From the NCBI GenBank assembly GCA_000166735.2, contig AEMJ01000164.1, forward strand, positions 1 to 64,000: 64,000 nt of DNA, read 5' to 3'. Positions within the stretch are counted from its first letter, which is position 1, and each line of letters begins with the position of its first letter. This DNA is from Leuconostoc inhae KCTC 3774 (lineage in GTDB: Bacteria; Bacillota; Bacilli; Lactobacillales; Lactobacillaceae). The position numbers and the translations under genes are program-made. Below are positions 25,136 to 34,539 of the stretch, one piece after another. The notes under the pieces are model-generated. The model made no database searches, was not told the DNA's origin, and saw only the letters and a list, made by a program, of their open reading frames with translations.

Positions 25136-26968
25136 TTAATGTTGATTAACAATGACACTAGCGAAATCTTTATGATAAATATCGAATTTTTTCTCACCAA
25201 CACCTGATATTGCTAAGAATTCTTCATCAGTTTGTGGGCGTAGAATAGCCATATTCATTAATGTTTTATCTGAGAAAATCAAGAATGGCGGAATACCTGC
25301 TTCGCGCGCTAAATCTAAGCGCTTAGATTTTAATTCAGCAAATAATTTATTATCACTCTCGGACAATTTAAGCCCTTTAGCTGCTGATGTGACTTTTTGT
25401 TGCGCAATCACACGTCGGTTGACGCGTTTTTCCACAACTAATTTTCCTTTTAGAACCCGTGCACCAGTCTCAGTAACTTTTAATACTGGAAACTCGCCCC
25501 CTTCAATTCTGAGGTAGCCATCCGCCGTTAAGTAATCAATAAAACTACTTAAATCTTTAAGTGTCCGATCTTTCATCAAACCGTATGTGGGTAACTTCAT
25601 CAAATAGTCATACTTCTTCACAGTTGCATCTTGTGAACCTTTCAAAACCTTAGCGACCATTGTCTTCCCAAAGCTTTGGTTCATACGCACAACATTGGCC
25701 AAAACACGTTGTGAATCAGTAGTAACGTCAACCATTTCACGAGCATCTAAACAATTTGAACAATGGCCACAATCATGATCAACAATTTCACCAAAATAAC
25801 CTAGTAAGTAACGTGGCAAACAACTTTGCGTATTTGCAAATGCGTTCATCTCGCGAATTTTGTTATATTCATTTTGCTTATGTTCTTCTGTACCTTCTGA
25901 CTTTTGTACAAAAAACTCTTGTAAATGAATATCTTGTGGTGCATATAATAATACTGCTTCTGCCGGCAAGCCGTCACGGCCAGCTCGACCAATCTCTTGA
26001 TAATACGCCTCAATGTTTCCCGGTACTGAGTAGTGAATAACAAACCGCACATTAGGTTTGTTAATCCCCATTCCAAAAGCATTCGTGGCTACCATAACTT
26101 GTACTTCATCAAACAAAAAAGCTTCTTGCATCGTTTGTCGTTCACGTTCAGGCAAACCAGCATGATAATGGCCTGCTTTAACACCTTTTTTATTTAAAAA
26201 TTCATATAATTCATCAACTTGTTTACGTGTGGCTGCATAAATAATCCCACTTTGGTCCTTATTCTCACGTAAATACTCTTGCACATACTGTCGCTTATCA
26301 ACATTGTGGGCAATTTTCAGCGCCAAATTATCACGCGCAAAACCAGTTAAAATCGTGTCTTCATCTGACACACCAAGTAGTTGCTGTAAGTTTTGACGTA
26401 CACGATCAGTAGCTGTTGCTGTTAATCCTAAAACGGCAGGATTTCCAGGGATTTTAGCCAGCAAAGGTAAAATATTAAGATAACTTGGACGAAAATCATG
26501 TCCCCACTGTGACATGACATGCGCCTCATCAATAGCCACCAATTCAATGGGTAATTGTTGTATAAAATCAAAAAAACTTGAAATCTCTAGACGTTCGGGC
26601 GATACATATAGCATTTTATAATAGCCTGATCGTAAATCCGACATACGCTGTGCTTGTACTTGGCCACTCAATGTTGAATTAAGAAACGTTGCATCAATTC
26701 CCATCGCATCAAGCCCATCGACTTGATCTTTCATCAACGATATAAGTGGCGAAATCACTAGCGTAATGCCATCAAATAACATAGCTGGTAGTTGATAGGT
26801 AATCGATTTACCACCACCAGTTGGCATAATAGCTAACGCATGCTTATGCGCTAACACTTTTTCAATCACATCTAATTGTCCTGTACGAAAATTATCATAG
26901 CCAAATTTTTCTTTTAAAATTGTTTGAGGTGTCAAATTCTGCATACTTTCTATTATATCATGAGTCAT
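25136..26968 (-). CDS. recQ: ATP-dependent DNA helicase RecQ
   Basis: A RecQ-family 3'-5' helicase of about 610 residues that unwinds recombination and replication intermediates. Walker A is MPTGGGKS (near residue 50), the DEAH box is in VAIDEAHVMSQWGHDF, helicase motif VI is in QEIGRAGRDG, and a zinc cluster follows (SCLPRYL, then DCGHCSNC). The C-terminal 75 residues form an HRDC domain. No clear ribosome site marks the start: ATG codons at 26968 and 26944 are both possible, and a TATAAT at 26957-26952 lies between them. Confidence 0.93.
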   Translation of the reverse strand: MTHDIIESMQNLTPQTILKEKFGYDNFRTGQLDVIEKVLAHKHALAIMPTGGGKSITYQLPAMLFDGITLVISPLISLMKDQVDGLDAMGIDATFLNSTLSGQVQAQRMSDLRSGYYKMLYVSPERLEISSFFDFIQQLPIELVAIDEAHVMSQWGHDFRPSYLNILPLLAKIPGNPAVLGLTATATDRVRQNLQQLLGVSDEDTILTGFARDNLALKIAHNVDKRQYVQEYLRENKDQSGIIYAATRKQVDELYEFLNKKGVKAGHYHAGLPERERQTMQEAFLFDEVQVMVATNAFGMGINKPNVRFVIHYSVPGNIEAYYQEIGRAGRDGLPAEAVLLYAPQDIHLQEFFVQKSEGTEEHKQNEYNKIREMNAFANTQSCLPRYLLGYFGEIVDHDCGHCSNCLDAREMVDVTTDSQRVLANVVRMNQSFGKTMVAKVLKGSQDATVKKYDYLMKLPTYGLMKDRTLKDLSSFIDYLTADGYLRIEGGEFPVLKVTETGARVLKGKLVVEKRVNRRVIAQQKVTSAAKGLKLSESDNKLFAELKSKRLDLAREAGIPPFLIFSDKTLMNMAILRPQTDEEFLAISGVGEKKFDIYHKDFASVIVNQH

Positions 26969-26975
26969 GACGTTC

Positions 26976-27010
26976 AAAAATCGATGGTACAGTTTCGACC
27001 ATCGATTTTT
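26976..27010. terminator. Terminator between a membrane protein gene and recQ
   Basis: AAAAATCGATGGT pairs with ACCATCGATTTTT around a 9-base loop, with T runs in both directions. It ends the upstream gene just before recQ. Confidence 0.85.
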
Positions 27011-27023
27011 GATATAGTAACGA

Positions 27024-27473
27024 TTATTTTATTAAGGGATTGAGCTGGAATTTAATTGGTGACTTATGACGTAGTAACCAATTCAAGATGGCAACAATGC
27101 CCGTGACAATAGTTAACAACCAGAATTGTTGTCGCTGAAAATTAGTTGTCATCTGTAAAATAATAAAACCAAGTGTGAACCAACCGAAATAGGCCGCCAT
27201 TGTGTTCCCCCCAATTCGTAATATTTTATCAATCACGTTTTCTGGACCGTCACTTAGGAATTTAACATGTACCCAATCAAAAAATAACATGATGAATACA
27301 AAACTAATCAAGTCAAACGACACAAACTTCACGATCGATAAATAATCACGCGCGGGAGAAAAATGCGACACACCGTGATAAAGTAGTAAGCCATAAGTCA
27401 TCATAATATCTGATCCAATAATAAACAATAACCAACTAACCGGTTTTGCCCGCACCATATCTCTAATTAACAT
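27024..27473 (-). CDS. Four-helix membrane protein of unknown function
   Basis: A 149-residue protein with four clear hydrophobic segments (about residues 13-32, 49-66, 88-108 and 116-134) and short polar loops. I do not recognise a family. GGAGC lies before the ATG and a terminator follows, so it is probably a single-gene unit. Its neighbours, recQ and an NhaC-type transporter, do not suggest a role. Confidence 0.7.
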   Translation of the reverse strand: MLIRDMVRAKPVSWLLFIIGSDIMMTYGLLLYHGVSHFSPARDYLSIVKFVSFDLISFVFIMLFFDWVHVKFLSDGPENVIDKILRIGGNTMAAYFGWFTLGFIILQMTTNFQRQQFWLLTIVTGIVAILNWLLRHKSPIKFQLNPLIK

Positions 27474-27542
27474 TTTTGCTCCATATCAGATGTCTACGTA
27501 AAACCTAGTATCTATTTCTAAAATATTATATCACTACTCAGT

Positions 27543-28904
27543 TTACACGTCAGGGTTATCTTGTTTCAAACCAATACCTGTCATTGCTGACAAAAATGAC
27601 ATGATTGGTGACAATAAAGCAAACAACGTAAATGGTGCAAATTCAAGGACTGGCACGCCTAATGTTTGCGCAGCAAAACTACCTGCCACACCCCAAGGCA
27701 CCAAATAATTGATCACTGTGCCTGAATCTTCAATCGTTCGACCAAGTGCTAATGGTGACAATTTAGCTTTTTTAAAACTTTCTTTAAACAACTGACCTGG
27801 TAAAATTGTTGCCAAATACTGTTCACCAACCAAAAAATTAGCACCAATTCCAGTTACTAACGTTGCCAAAACAATCGAACGCTGGGTTCGTAAATGGCTA
27901 ACAATTGGTGCCATGACGCGGTTTAAAATACCTAAGCCACTGAGTAAACCACCTAAAGCTAACGCTAACATAACCATCATAATAGTTGTCATCATCGCAG
28001 ACATCCCTCCGCGATTAAGTAATGCCATCAGTGTTGGATTCGTACTTGTCGTCTGAAAGCCATCAACTAATAGTTTCGCCCAAGTTGTAATAGCATGTTG
28101 CGTTAAGAACATGACACTTGATACTAATACATTGATCATAAGTGCCGGAATAGCAGGCATTTTAAACCATGCTGTCACAACTAATAGACCAAGTGGTACA
28201 ATTGTCCACCATGTTGGTTCCAACTGCGGTAACAAAGCCGTAATTTGATGTGTGGCTGCTGCGTCAACATGATGACCAAAGCCCAATAAAATTGTCACGA
28301 TAAATGTCAAAATCCAAGCTGGTACAGTAGTCCACATCAGATTTTTAATATGTGCAAATAAATCAGTTTCAGAAATAGCACTTGCTAGATTAGTTGAATC
28401 TGATAATGGCGAATTTTTATCGCCAAAAATTGCACCTGATAAAATAATACCAGCAACCAAAGCAGGGTTGATACCCATTAACGTTCCAACGCCCATCAGC
28501 GCAACGCCAACTGTCGAAATCGTTGTAAATGCACTACCGATTAGCGTACCAATAATTGACGTTGTTACGAAGGCTGTTGGCAAGAAAAAAGCAGGCGTTA
28601 ATACTTTAAAACCAACCCAAATCATCGTTGGAATCACACCAGTAGCTAACCACAATGCAATGAGTGACCCAATTAATAAAAATAAAAATAAAGGTGTCAA
28701 ACCTGATTCAACACCTTTAATTAGTGCTTTTTGGCTATCTTGCCAAGAAACACCACTAAAACGTGCAACAATCATAATCATACCAATCGCGAGTAAAATG
28801 GGCGCAATTGGTGCTAGACCAAAACCAATTACACCGATTGCCAAAATAGTGATCGTAGCCACTACTAGTAACACTGAAGTTCCTGTGCTTAATTTATTGT
28901 TCAT
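27543..28904 (-). CDS. NhaC-family transporter, T-box controlled
   Basis: A 453-residue membrane protein with about 11-12 helices of the NhaC antiporter superfamily. The motif GAIFGDKNSPLSDSTNLAS in the middle is diagnostic. NhaC members include Na+/H+ antiporters, the malate/lactate antiporter MleN and the amino-acid carriers of the YheL type. The T-box leader directly upstream means transcription depends on an uncharged tRNA, so amino-acid uptake, probably of tyrosine, is more likely than sodium export. GGAG precedes the ATG. Confidence 0.85.
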   Translation of the reverse strand: MNNKLSTGTSVLLVVATITILAIGVIGFGLAPIAPILLAIGMIMIVARFSGVSWQDSQKALIKGVESGLTPLFLFLLIGSLIALWLATGVIPTMIWVGFKVLTPAFFLPTAFVTTSIIGTLIGSAFTTISTVGVALMGVGTLMGINPALVAGIILSGAIFGDKNSPLSDSTNLASAISETDLFAHIKNLMWTTVPAWILTFIVTILLGFGHHVDAAATHQITALLPQLEPTWWTIVPLGLLVVTAWFKMPAIPALMINVLVSSVMFLTQHAITTWAKLLVDGFQTTSTNPTLMALLNRGGMSAMMTTIMMVMLALALGGLLSGLGILNRVMAPIVSHLRTQRSIVLATLVTGIGANFLVGEQYLATILPGQLFKESFKKAKLSPLALGRTIEDSGTVINYLVPWGVAGSFAAQTLGVPVLEFAPFTLFALLSPIMSFLSAMTGIGLKQDNPDV

Positions 28905-28944
28905 CCTAGTTCTCCTGCCAATTTTTTATAACAACAATAAAAAA

Positions 28945-29150
28945 GTCCCTGCTGTCACATTGACAACAGGGACGAATTGACATTTAAAAATCCGTGGTAC
29001 CACCCAGCTTACGCGCTAAAAAGCACATCACTTTGACATTTGATAACATGGTGCTGCCATGCTTAAATCGATAGCTGTATTTCGAATATCAACACCTGTG
29101 CAGTTTTCACCAACCACTGCTTCTCTTAACGCCGAATGTTTATTCTACTC
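28945..29150 (-). promoter_or_regulatory. T-box riboswitch (probably tyrosine)
   Basis: The minus strand shows the T-box core GGGTGGTACCACGG (29005-28992) and a terminator GTCCCTGTTGTCA...CAGCAGGGAC with six T residues (28973-28945). Upstream lies a stem I with AGAGAAGCAGTGGTTGGTG. In the specifier region GAAATACAGC, a TAC codon (29079-29077) sits in the usual place after GAA and before A, pointing to tRNA-Tyr; that reading is less certain than the T-box itself. Confidence 0.88.
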
Positions 29151-29182
29151 AATAATTGCTAATTTCAAGTAGCTTTAGTCTA

Positions 29183-30401
29183 CTATGCCACTGGATTTTT
29201 GTCAATACGTCGTGACATTGTCAACGCTAGTAAACCAGTGATTATTATCATAACAATAAATACAGATAAAAATAACATGTTTGTCCATCCATGATCCATC
29301 ATAACACCTGAATATATTGGGCCAACAACACGACCTGAACTAATCATCATTGAGACAAATCCTTGCGCTTGTCCAGCAACTTCTTTAGGGGTAATTTGAG
29401 CAACCCATGCTGGTACTTGCGGACTTTGTAGCATTTCACCAAGCGTTAGTAGTTCAAAAACTAGTACAATTTGCCAAAATGTATTCACAAAAATCAAAAA
29501 AAGAAACTTAAAGCGAAAATGACACTGCCTAAAATAACGGACACATGATACGGATGCTTATTGGCCCAATTAGAGACAAATTTCTGCAATACAATAATTG
29601 TGATCCCATTAATCATCCACAAGTCGGCATAGTTACGCGTTGGCATCCCCAATGTTTTCATATGCGGTGCCATCACTGTTTCCCAGAGCATATAAGACAG
29701 ATAAGTAATAAATAAAAGTGCCCCAATAGCAATTAGAACCGGCGTTAATTTGAATTTTTTCTTGTCACTTCTGGCTTGTTAAACTGTTCTTCTTTATCAT
29801 TAGCTCTCACATCGATTAAATTATCAGTATCCAACGACACATTAAATTTAGTAATAATAATCAACGTTAATCCAAAATAAATGGCAGTCGAAATCATCAT
29901 CAACAAGCTAAACCCATAATCGAACAAATAACCAACAGCCAATGTTCCCAACACAACACCAATATTTAAAACGATGTACATATTATTAAATATAACACGC
30001 GTTTTTTGACCAGGTACAGTTGTTGCAAATGAGTTCACTAATGTCTGCTCAACACCCATGCCAAAGTTCGCTATCCAGATTAAAATAGCAAATACTGGCC
30101 ATTTATTAAAGAAAATAAGGCTTGCTACAGCTGCTAAAATAATAATACTTGTCATAACCATGGCGACATATGGTCGCCAATGATCAAATAATTTACCGCC
30201 AACAAATGAGCCAAATAAACTTACCATTGCGCCAATCATCAAGACAACACCAGCCGTTGTAAAACTCTGATTTAACACACCTGTGATATATAGGGTCATA
30301 ACAGGCCAAATCATAGAATTCCCCGTGCTGGATAGCAAAGTTCCCAAAAGTAGCCATTTTTCATTGAGCTGTCGTGGTTTATCAGCTAAATTAGTTTGCA
30401 T
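29183..30401 (-). pseudogene. MFS multidrug-type transporter, frame-disrupted
   Basis: Three frames (29745-30401, 29494-about 29750, 29183-29497) together make one 12-helix major facilitator protein of about 405 residues. The N-terminal part has the loop GGKLFDHWRPYVAM after helix 2. The joins need one extra base in T6 29755-29760 (giving RKKFKLTPVLIAIGALL) and in A7 29496-29502 (giving SFFFLIFVNTFWQ), both plus-strand positions. The protein resembles drug-efflux MFS carriers of lactic acid bacteria; the substrate is unknown. Confidence 0.7.
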
Positions 30402-30434
30402 AAATCCTCCAATTAGTAGGTTTATTGTAGCACA

Positions 30435-30471
30435 AAAACCAGCTTAAAATACGTCATTTTAAGCTGGTTTT
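30435..30471. terminator. Bidirectional terminator
   Basis: AAAACCAGCTTAAAAT pairs perfectly with ATTTTAAGCTGGTTTT across a 5-base loop. It separates the hypothetical gene upstream from the MFS gene. Confidence 0.88.
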
Positions 30472-30518
30472 AAAAAATAATACGATTCAAAAATTATTTT
30501 CTCAAATGTTTTTATCTA

Positions 30519-30824
30519 CTAAAAGTTTTTAAACAAGCGCCTTATTGGCTTGCTAAAGACAGCAGAATTCAAAACATATTGATGCCGGACAGTTGTCGTC
30601 CTTAAACCACCTGCTTTTAACAATTCGGCTACTTCAACTGGTTTAATTGGCTCATCAGGTTGGTAACGCCAATGATTGGTTTTTAAGTCAACATGAATCA
30701 CATAATAATTTTTACTATCTTTTTTAGTTGGTGCGTGAGCAATCAGCGTTTGACCAGCATACTGACCAATGTCTAATTGTCGTAAAATTTGTTGTTGTTT
30801 TGGGTTAAAATCGTTAATTAACAT
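30519..30824 (-). CDS. Small conserved-looking protein, function unknown
   Basis: A soluble 101-residue product starting MLINDFNPKQQQILRQL at 30824, where GAGGAAAAA precedes the ATG; a longer frame to 30878 has no ribosome site. It has a helical N-terminus, a central beta region (NYYVIHVDLKTNHWRY) and a basic C-terminus (KPIRRLFKNF). I do not recognise a domain. It is divergent from zwf, with about 100 bases between the starts. Confidence 0.65.
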   Translation of the reverse strand: MLINDFNPKQQQILRQLDIGQYAGQTLIAHAPTKKDSKNYYVIHVDLKTNHWRYQPDEPIKPVEVAELLKAGGLRTTTVRHQYVLNSAVFSKPIRRLFKNF

Positions 30825-30929
30825 TTTTTCCTCGCTAAGCGATTGATATGATTGTGAAAACGCGTACTTTCTAACCAATTTTGCGTTATAATAATAGTTG
30901 AATTCAATTCTAATATTAAGGGGAACATT

Positions 30930-32390
30930 ATGGTTTCAGAAATCAAGACATTGGTAACATTTTTTGGCGGTACTGGTGATTTGGCAAAGCGCAAACTTTA
31001 CCCATCAGTTTTCAACCTTTATAAGAAAGGTTACCTACAAGAACACTTTGCCATTGTTGGCACGGCACGTCAAGACCTAACAGACGAAGAATTTAAACAA
31101 CTAGTTCGCGAGTCTATTGCGGACTTTACAGAAGATCAAGATCAAGCCGAGGCATTTATTGCCCATTTCTCATACCGTGCACATGATGTCACAGATGCTG
31201 CTTCATATGCTATCTTAAAAGAAGCCATTGAAGAAGCTGCTACTAAATTTGATATTGATGGCAACCGTATTTTCTACATGTCAGTTGCCCCTCGCTTCTT
31301 TGGCACAATTGCCAAATACTTGAAGTCTGAAGCATTGTTGGCACCAACAGGTTACAATCGTTTGATGATTGAAAAGCCCTTTGGTACATCATATACCACA
31401 GCCGAAGAATTGCAAAATGATTTAGAAAATGCTTTTTCAGACGACCAGCTATTCCGTATCGACCACTATCTCGGTAAAGAAATGGTACAAAACATTGCTG
31501 CGTTACGTTTTGGTAACCCAATCTTTGATGCTGCTTGGAACAAAGACTATATTAAAAATGTGCAAGTGACACTAGCCGAAGTTTTGGGTGTTGAAGAACG
31601 CGCTGGTTACTACGATACTACTGGTGCATTGCTAGACATGATTCAAAACCATACTATGCAAATTGTTGGTTGGTTAGCTATGGAGAAGCCTGATTCATTT
31701 AATGACAAGGACATTCGCGCTGCTAAAAATGCTGCTTTCAATGCCTTGAAAATTTATGATGAAGAAGAAGTTAACAAATACTTCGTTCGCGCACAATACG
31801 GTGCCGGTGATTCATCTGATTTCAAACCATATCTTGAAGAACTTGATGTCCCTGCTGATTCAAAGAACAACACGTTTATTGCCGGCGAATTACAATTTGA
31901 CCTACCTCGTTGGGAAGGTGTACCTTTCTATGTTCGTTCAGGTAAGCGTTTGGCTGCTAAACAAACACGTGTTGATATCGTCTTCAAAGCTGGAACATTT
32001 GACTTTGGTACAGCACAAGAAGCGCAAGAATCTGTTTTGTCAATTCTAATTGATCCTAAGGGTGGCATAGAATTTAAGATTAATTCAAAGTCTGTTGAAG
32101 ATTCATTCAACACACGTACAATTGATCTTGGTTGGACAATCTCAGATGAAGATAAGCAAAATACACCTGAACCATATGAACGTATGATTCATGACACAAT
32201 GAATGGTGATGGATCAAACTTTGCCGACTGGAATGGCGTAGCTATTGCCTGGAAATTCGTTGATGCTATTTCAGCAGTTTATACTGCTGACAAAGCACCT
32301 CTTGAAACGTATAAGTCAGGTTCAATGGGACCAGAAGCATCTGATAAGTTGCTAGCCGATAACGGTGATACTTGGGTATTTAAGGGTTAA
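30930..32390 (+). CDS. zwf: Glucose-6-phosphate 1-dehydrogenase
   Basis: A 486-residue enzyme that oxidises glucose 6-phosphate to 6-phosphogluconolactone, the entry to the heterolactic phosphoketolase pathway. It is nearly collinear with the characterised Leuconostoc mesenteroides enzyme. The coenzyme loop FFGGTGDLAKRKLYP carries the Thr at position 14 (mature numbering), and GTARQ carries Arg46 and Gln47, the residues known there to allow both NAD+ and NADP+. The active-site signature RIDHYLGKEMV and the following His are intact. AAGGGG precedes the ATG and a strong terminator follows. Confidence 0.98.
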   Translation: MVSEIKTLVTFFGGTGDLAKRKLYPSVFNLYKKGYLQEHFAIVGTARQDLTDEEFKQLVRESIADFTEDQDQAEAFIAHFSYRAHDVTDAASYAILKEAIEEAATKFDIDGNRIFYMSVAPRFFGTIAKYLKSEALLAPTGYNRLMIEKPFGTSYTTAEELQNDLENAFSDDQLFRIDHYLGKEMVQNIAALRFGNPIFDAAWNKDYIKNVQVTLAEVLGVEERAGYYDTTGALLDMIQNHTMQIVGWLAMEKPDSFNDKDIRAAKNAAFNALKIYDEEEVNKYFVRAQYGAGDSSDFKPYLEELDVPADSKNNTFIAGELQFDLPRWEGVPFYVRSGKRLAAKQTRVDIVFKAGTFDFGTAQEAQESVLSILIDPKGGIEFKINSKSVEDSFNTRTIDLGWTISDEDKQNTPEPYERMIHDTMNGDGSNFADWNGVAIAWKFVDAISAVYTADKAPLETYKSGSMGPEASDKLLADNGDTWVFKG

Positions 32391-32411
32391 TTTCATCATT
32401 AATCAGATAAG

Positions 32412-32452
32412 AAAAACGCTTAAAGAGTTGAACAACTCTTTAAGCGTTTTTT
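32412..32452. terminator. Terminator after zwf
   Basis: A perfect 19-base-pair stem (AAAAACGCTTAAAGAGTTG with its complement) and a 2-base loop end in T residues in both directions, also serving convergent oppA. Confidence 0.92.
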
Positions 32453-32539
32453 GTGCAATGGCCGTCTCATACAAGTTTCTTTATCTGGGAGGATAGTTAT
32501 TATTGTATCAATACGCCAATTGCACGATGAGCATATTAT

Positions 32540-34405
32540 TTACTTACGTGGGTTCCCTGATGTAACAGGCTTACTTTGTGATACACCCAACTGCGCGTAT
32601 AAGTCATTTTGTTGCGCTGCAAAGTTAGTTGTCCATCCAGTAACGCGTCCATTCACTAATTGTACCTTAATATTAGTAGTTGTTGGAATCGTGTAAGCCT
32701 GTTCGTCAACAACTAACTTCTGGAATTGCTTGATATTCTTAACAAGACTTGCCTCTGATGTGGCTGTTTGTGTATCAGATAAATTCTGAGTTAACTCCTT
32801 TGAAACAACATGACCGAAGTTATAAGGTGCAGACTTGCTCCATAACTGATCAAATGTTGGCACAGTTCCCTCTGACCAACCACCATCAGTAATATCCCAA
32901 TTGTTATTATTGCCATCTACTACAATTGATTGCCAAGTAGAGGGATCTACCAATTTATCTTGGTACAATTTAACTTCAATACCTGCTTTTTTCCATGCTT
33001 CGATGTAAGCTTTAGTTGAGGCTTCAGATGTTGTGTTCCCTGAACGTGCTAAGTAAACTAGACTTAGGCGCTTACCATCTTTAGCATAATACCCAGCTGA
33101 ATCTTTTTTATAACCTGATTTTTCAAGTAAGCCACCAGCTTTCTTGATATCACCAGATGATTTTTGCTGATATCCTTGAACATTGTTATTATAGAACATC
33201 TTTTTAGATTCATTCTTTGAAACGAGAGTATCAGCGGTTACACTCAAACCATTCCCATATTTTTTAACCACATCTCCAACATTCTCTGCATAACCAACGG
33301 CTTTACGAACATTAACATCTTGCAAAGGTGTTTGGCGATCCTGTACGTTTTCACTAGTTTTTGAGTTAAGATGTCCCAAATTAAAGTAAAGTTCCCAATA
33401 ACCGCTATCATAATATCCTGTTGACGCGTAACCTTTATCATTATTGTATTTCGATAATACAGGATTATTAGTCCCATCTTTCCAAAGGGAAGCCGGCGCT
33501 TTTGTCACAATATCGAATTTCTGCTTTGATAAGTCGTTCTCAAGCTTTGTTTGATCTTGGTTCACATAATACGTTATCGTATTTAGTTTAGGTTTCTTAC
33601 CCCAATAGTCAGAATTTTTAACATATTTAACTGTTGAATCTGACGAGACTGATGCCACTTTGAATGGTCCAAAGGATAGTGGATTCTTTGTCACTTTTTC
33701 AGAAGTAGCCAAGTCCTTAGACTTGACATCTTTCAAATCATGATATGGTAAGGCATAAGCAGGTACCCCATCACCCCAATCGACTGCGGCTGGTAGCGTT
33801 GTATATGAGACAGTTAATTGCTTACCCGCTTTACCATCGTCCAACTTCACACCAGAAATGTCTTTTGCCTTACCATTTTGATAATCACTTAAACCTTTAA
33901 TAGCTGTATAAGCTTGTGTAAAATTACCAGAAGCGACTTTATTTGTTGCCAGTGTCTGCAATGAAAACAATACGTCTTGTGCTGTAACGTCTTTACCATC
34001 TGACCATTTTAAATCATCACGAAGTTTAATTGTCACCGTTTTTGCATCTTTATCAACTGTAACTTTAGCTGGACCATCGTTTGTCAGCTTACCATCTTTA
34101 TCAACATAGAAAAGCGTGTTTTTCCCTGCAGGATCAAGTTGCTCTTGTGCAGCTGACCACTGTGCCAATTCCGAATAACCAGCAAAAGACACGGGATCAG
34201 ATGCATTACCAGGATAACTAACCGTTAAACTACCATTTTTGATAGCTGATTTTGAGTTTTTATAGTCTCCTTTAAACGATCCAACATCAACTGCTTTAGT
34301 TGTTGATGTGTGATTTGATGTTGTCGCAACTAATGCCCAAGTAGCTCCAGCGACTATGACTAGGCCACCAACACCAAAGCCTATTTTCTTTCCCGTACTA
34401 ACCAT
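32540..34405 (-). CDS. oppA: Oligopeptide ABC transporter binding protein OppA
   Basis: A 621-residue family-5 solute-binding protein that captures peptides outside the membrane for OppBCDF. SDGKDVTAQDVLFSLQTL near residue 145 is a typical SBP_bac_5 motif. Start at 34405 behind GAGGAGG. The N-terminus has a hydrophobic helix (GVGGLVIVAGATWALVATTS) but no lipobox cysteine, so it is apparently held by an uncleaved helix instead of a lipid. It is the last gene of an oppDFBCA operon and has its own 130-base leader. Confidence 0.92.
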   Translation of the reverse strand: MVSTGKKIGFGVGGLVIVAGATWALVATTSNHTSTTKAVDVGSFKGDYKNSKSAIKNGSLTVSYPGNASDPVSFAGYSELAQWSAAQEQLDPAGKNTLFYVDKDGKLTNDGPAKVTVDKDAKTVTIKLRDDLKWSDGKDVTAQDVLFSLQTLATNKVASGNFTQAYTAIKGLSDYQNGKAKDISGVKLDDGKAGKQLTVSYTTLPAAVDWGDGVPAYALPYHDLKDVKSKDLATSEKVTKNPLSFGPFKVASVSSDSTVKYVKNSDYWGKKPKLNTITYYVNQDQTKLENDLSKQKFDIVTKAPASLWKDGTNNPVLSKYNNDKGYASTGYYDSGYWELYFNLGHLNSKTSENVQDRQTPLQDVNVRKAVGYAENVGDVVKKYGNGLSVTADTLVSKNESKKMFYNNNVQGYQQKSSGDIKKAGGLLEKSGYKKDSAGYYAKDGKRLSLVYLARSGNTTSEASTKAYIEAWKKAGIEVKLYQDKLVDPSTWQSIVVDGNNNNWDITDGGWSEGTVPTFDQLWSKSAPYNFGHVVSKELTQNLSDTQTATSEASLVKNIKQFQKLVVDEQAYTIPTTTNIKVQLVNGRVTGWTTNFAAQQNDLYAQLGVSQSKPVTSGNPRK

Positions 34406-34539
34406 GTAAAAACGCCTCCTCATATATCATGAAATTAAACATACAATCAATCTAGTTCTCAAAAATAAACTATTATAAATATATCATTATAAAATTATTT
34501 GTCAACATTAAATTTTAATCTTAATCTAATGTTTTAAAT

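Noticed and set aside
26944-26968. Leaderless recQ transcript from the TATAAT at 26957-26952
   Set aside because: The best -35 match gives only a 14-base spacer, so the promoter is not convincing; noted only as start uncertainty.
28468-28980. 170-codon plus-strand open frame
   Set aside because: It is antisense to the NhaC-type gene and the T-box terminator, with proline- and threonine-rich shadow composition and no ribosome site.
32451-32696. Plus-strand open frame after the zwf terminator
   Set aside because: It starts inside the terminator and runs over the 3' end of oppA; no ribosome site.
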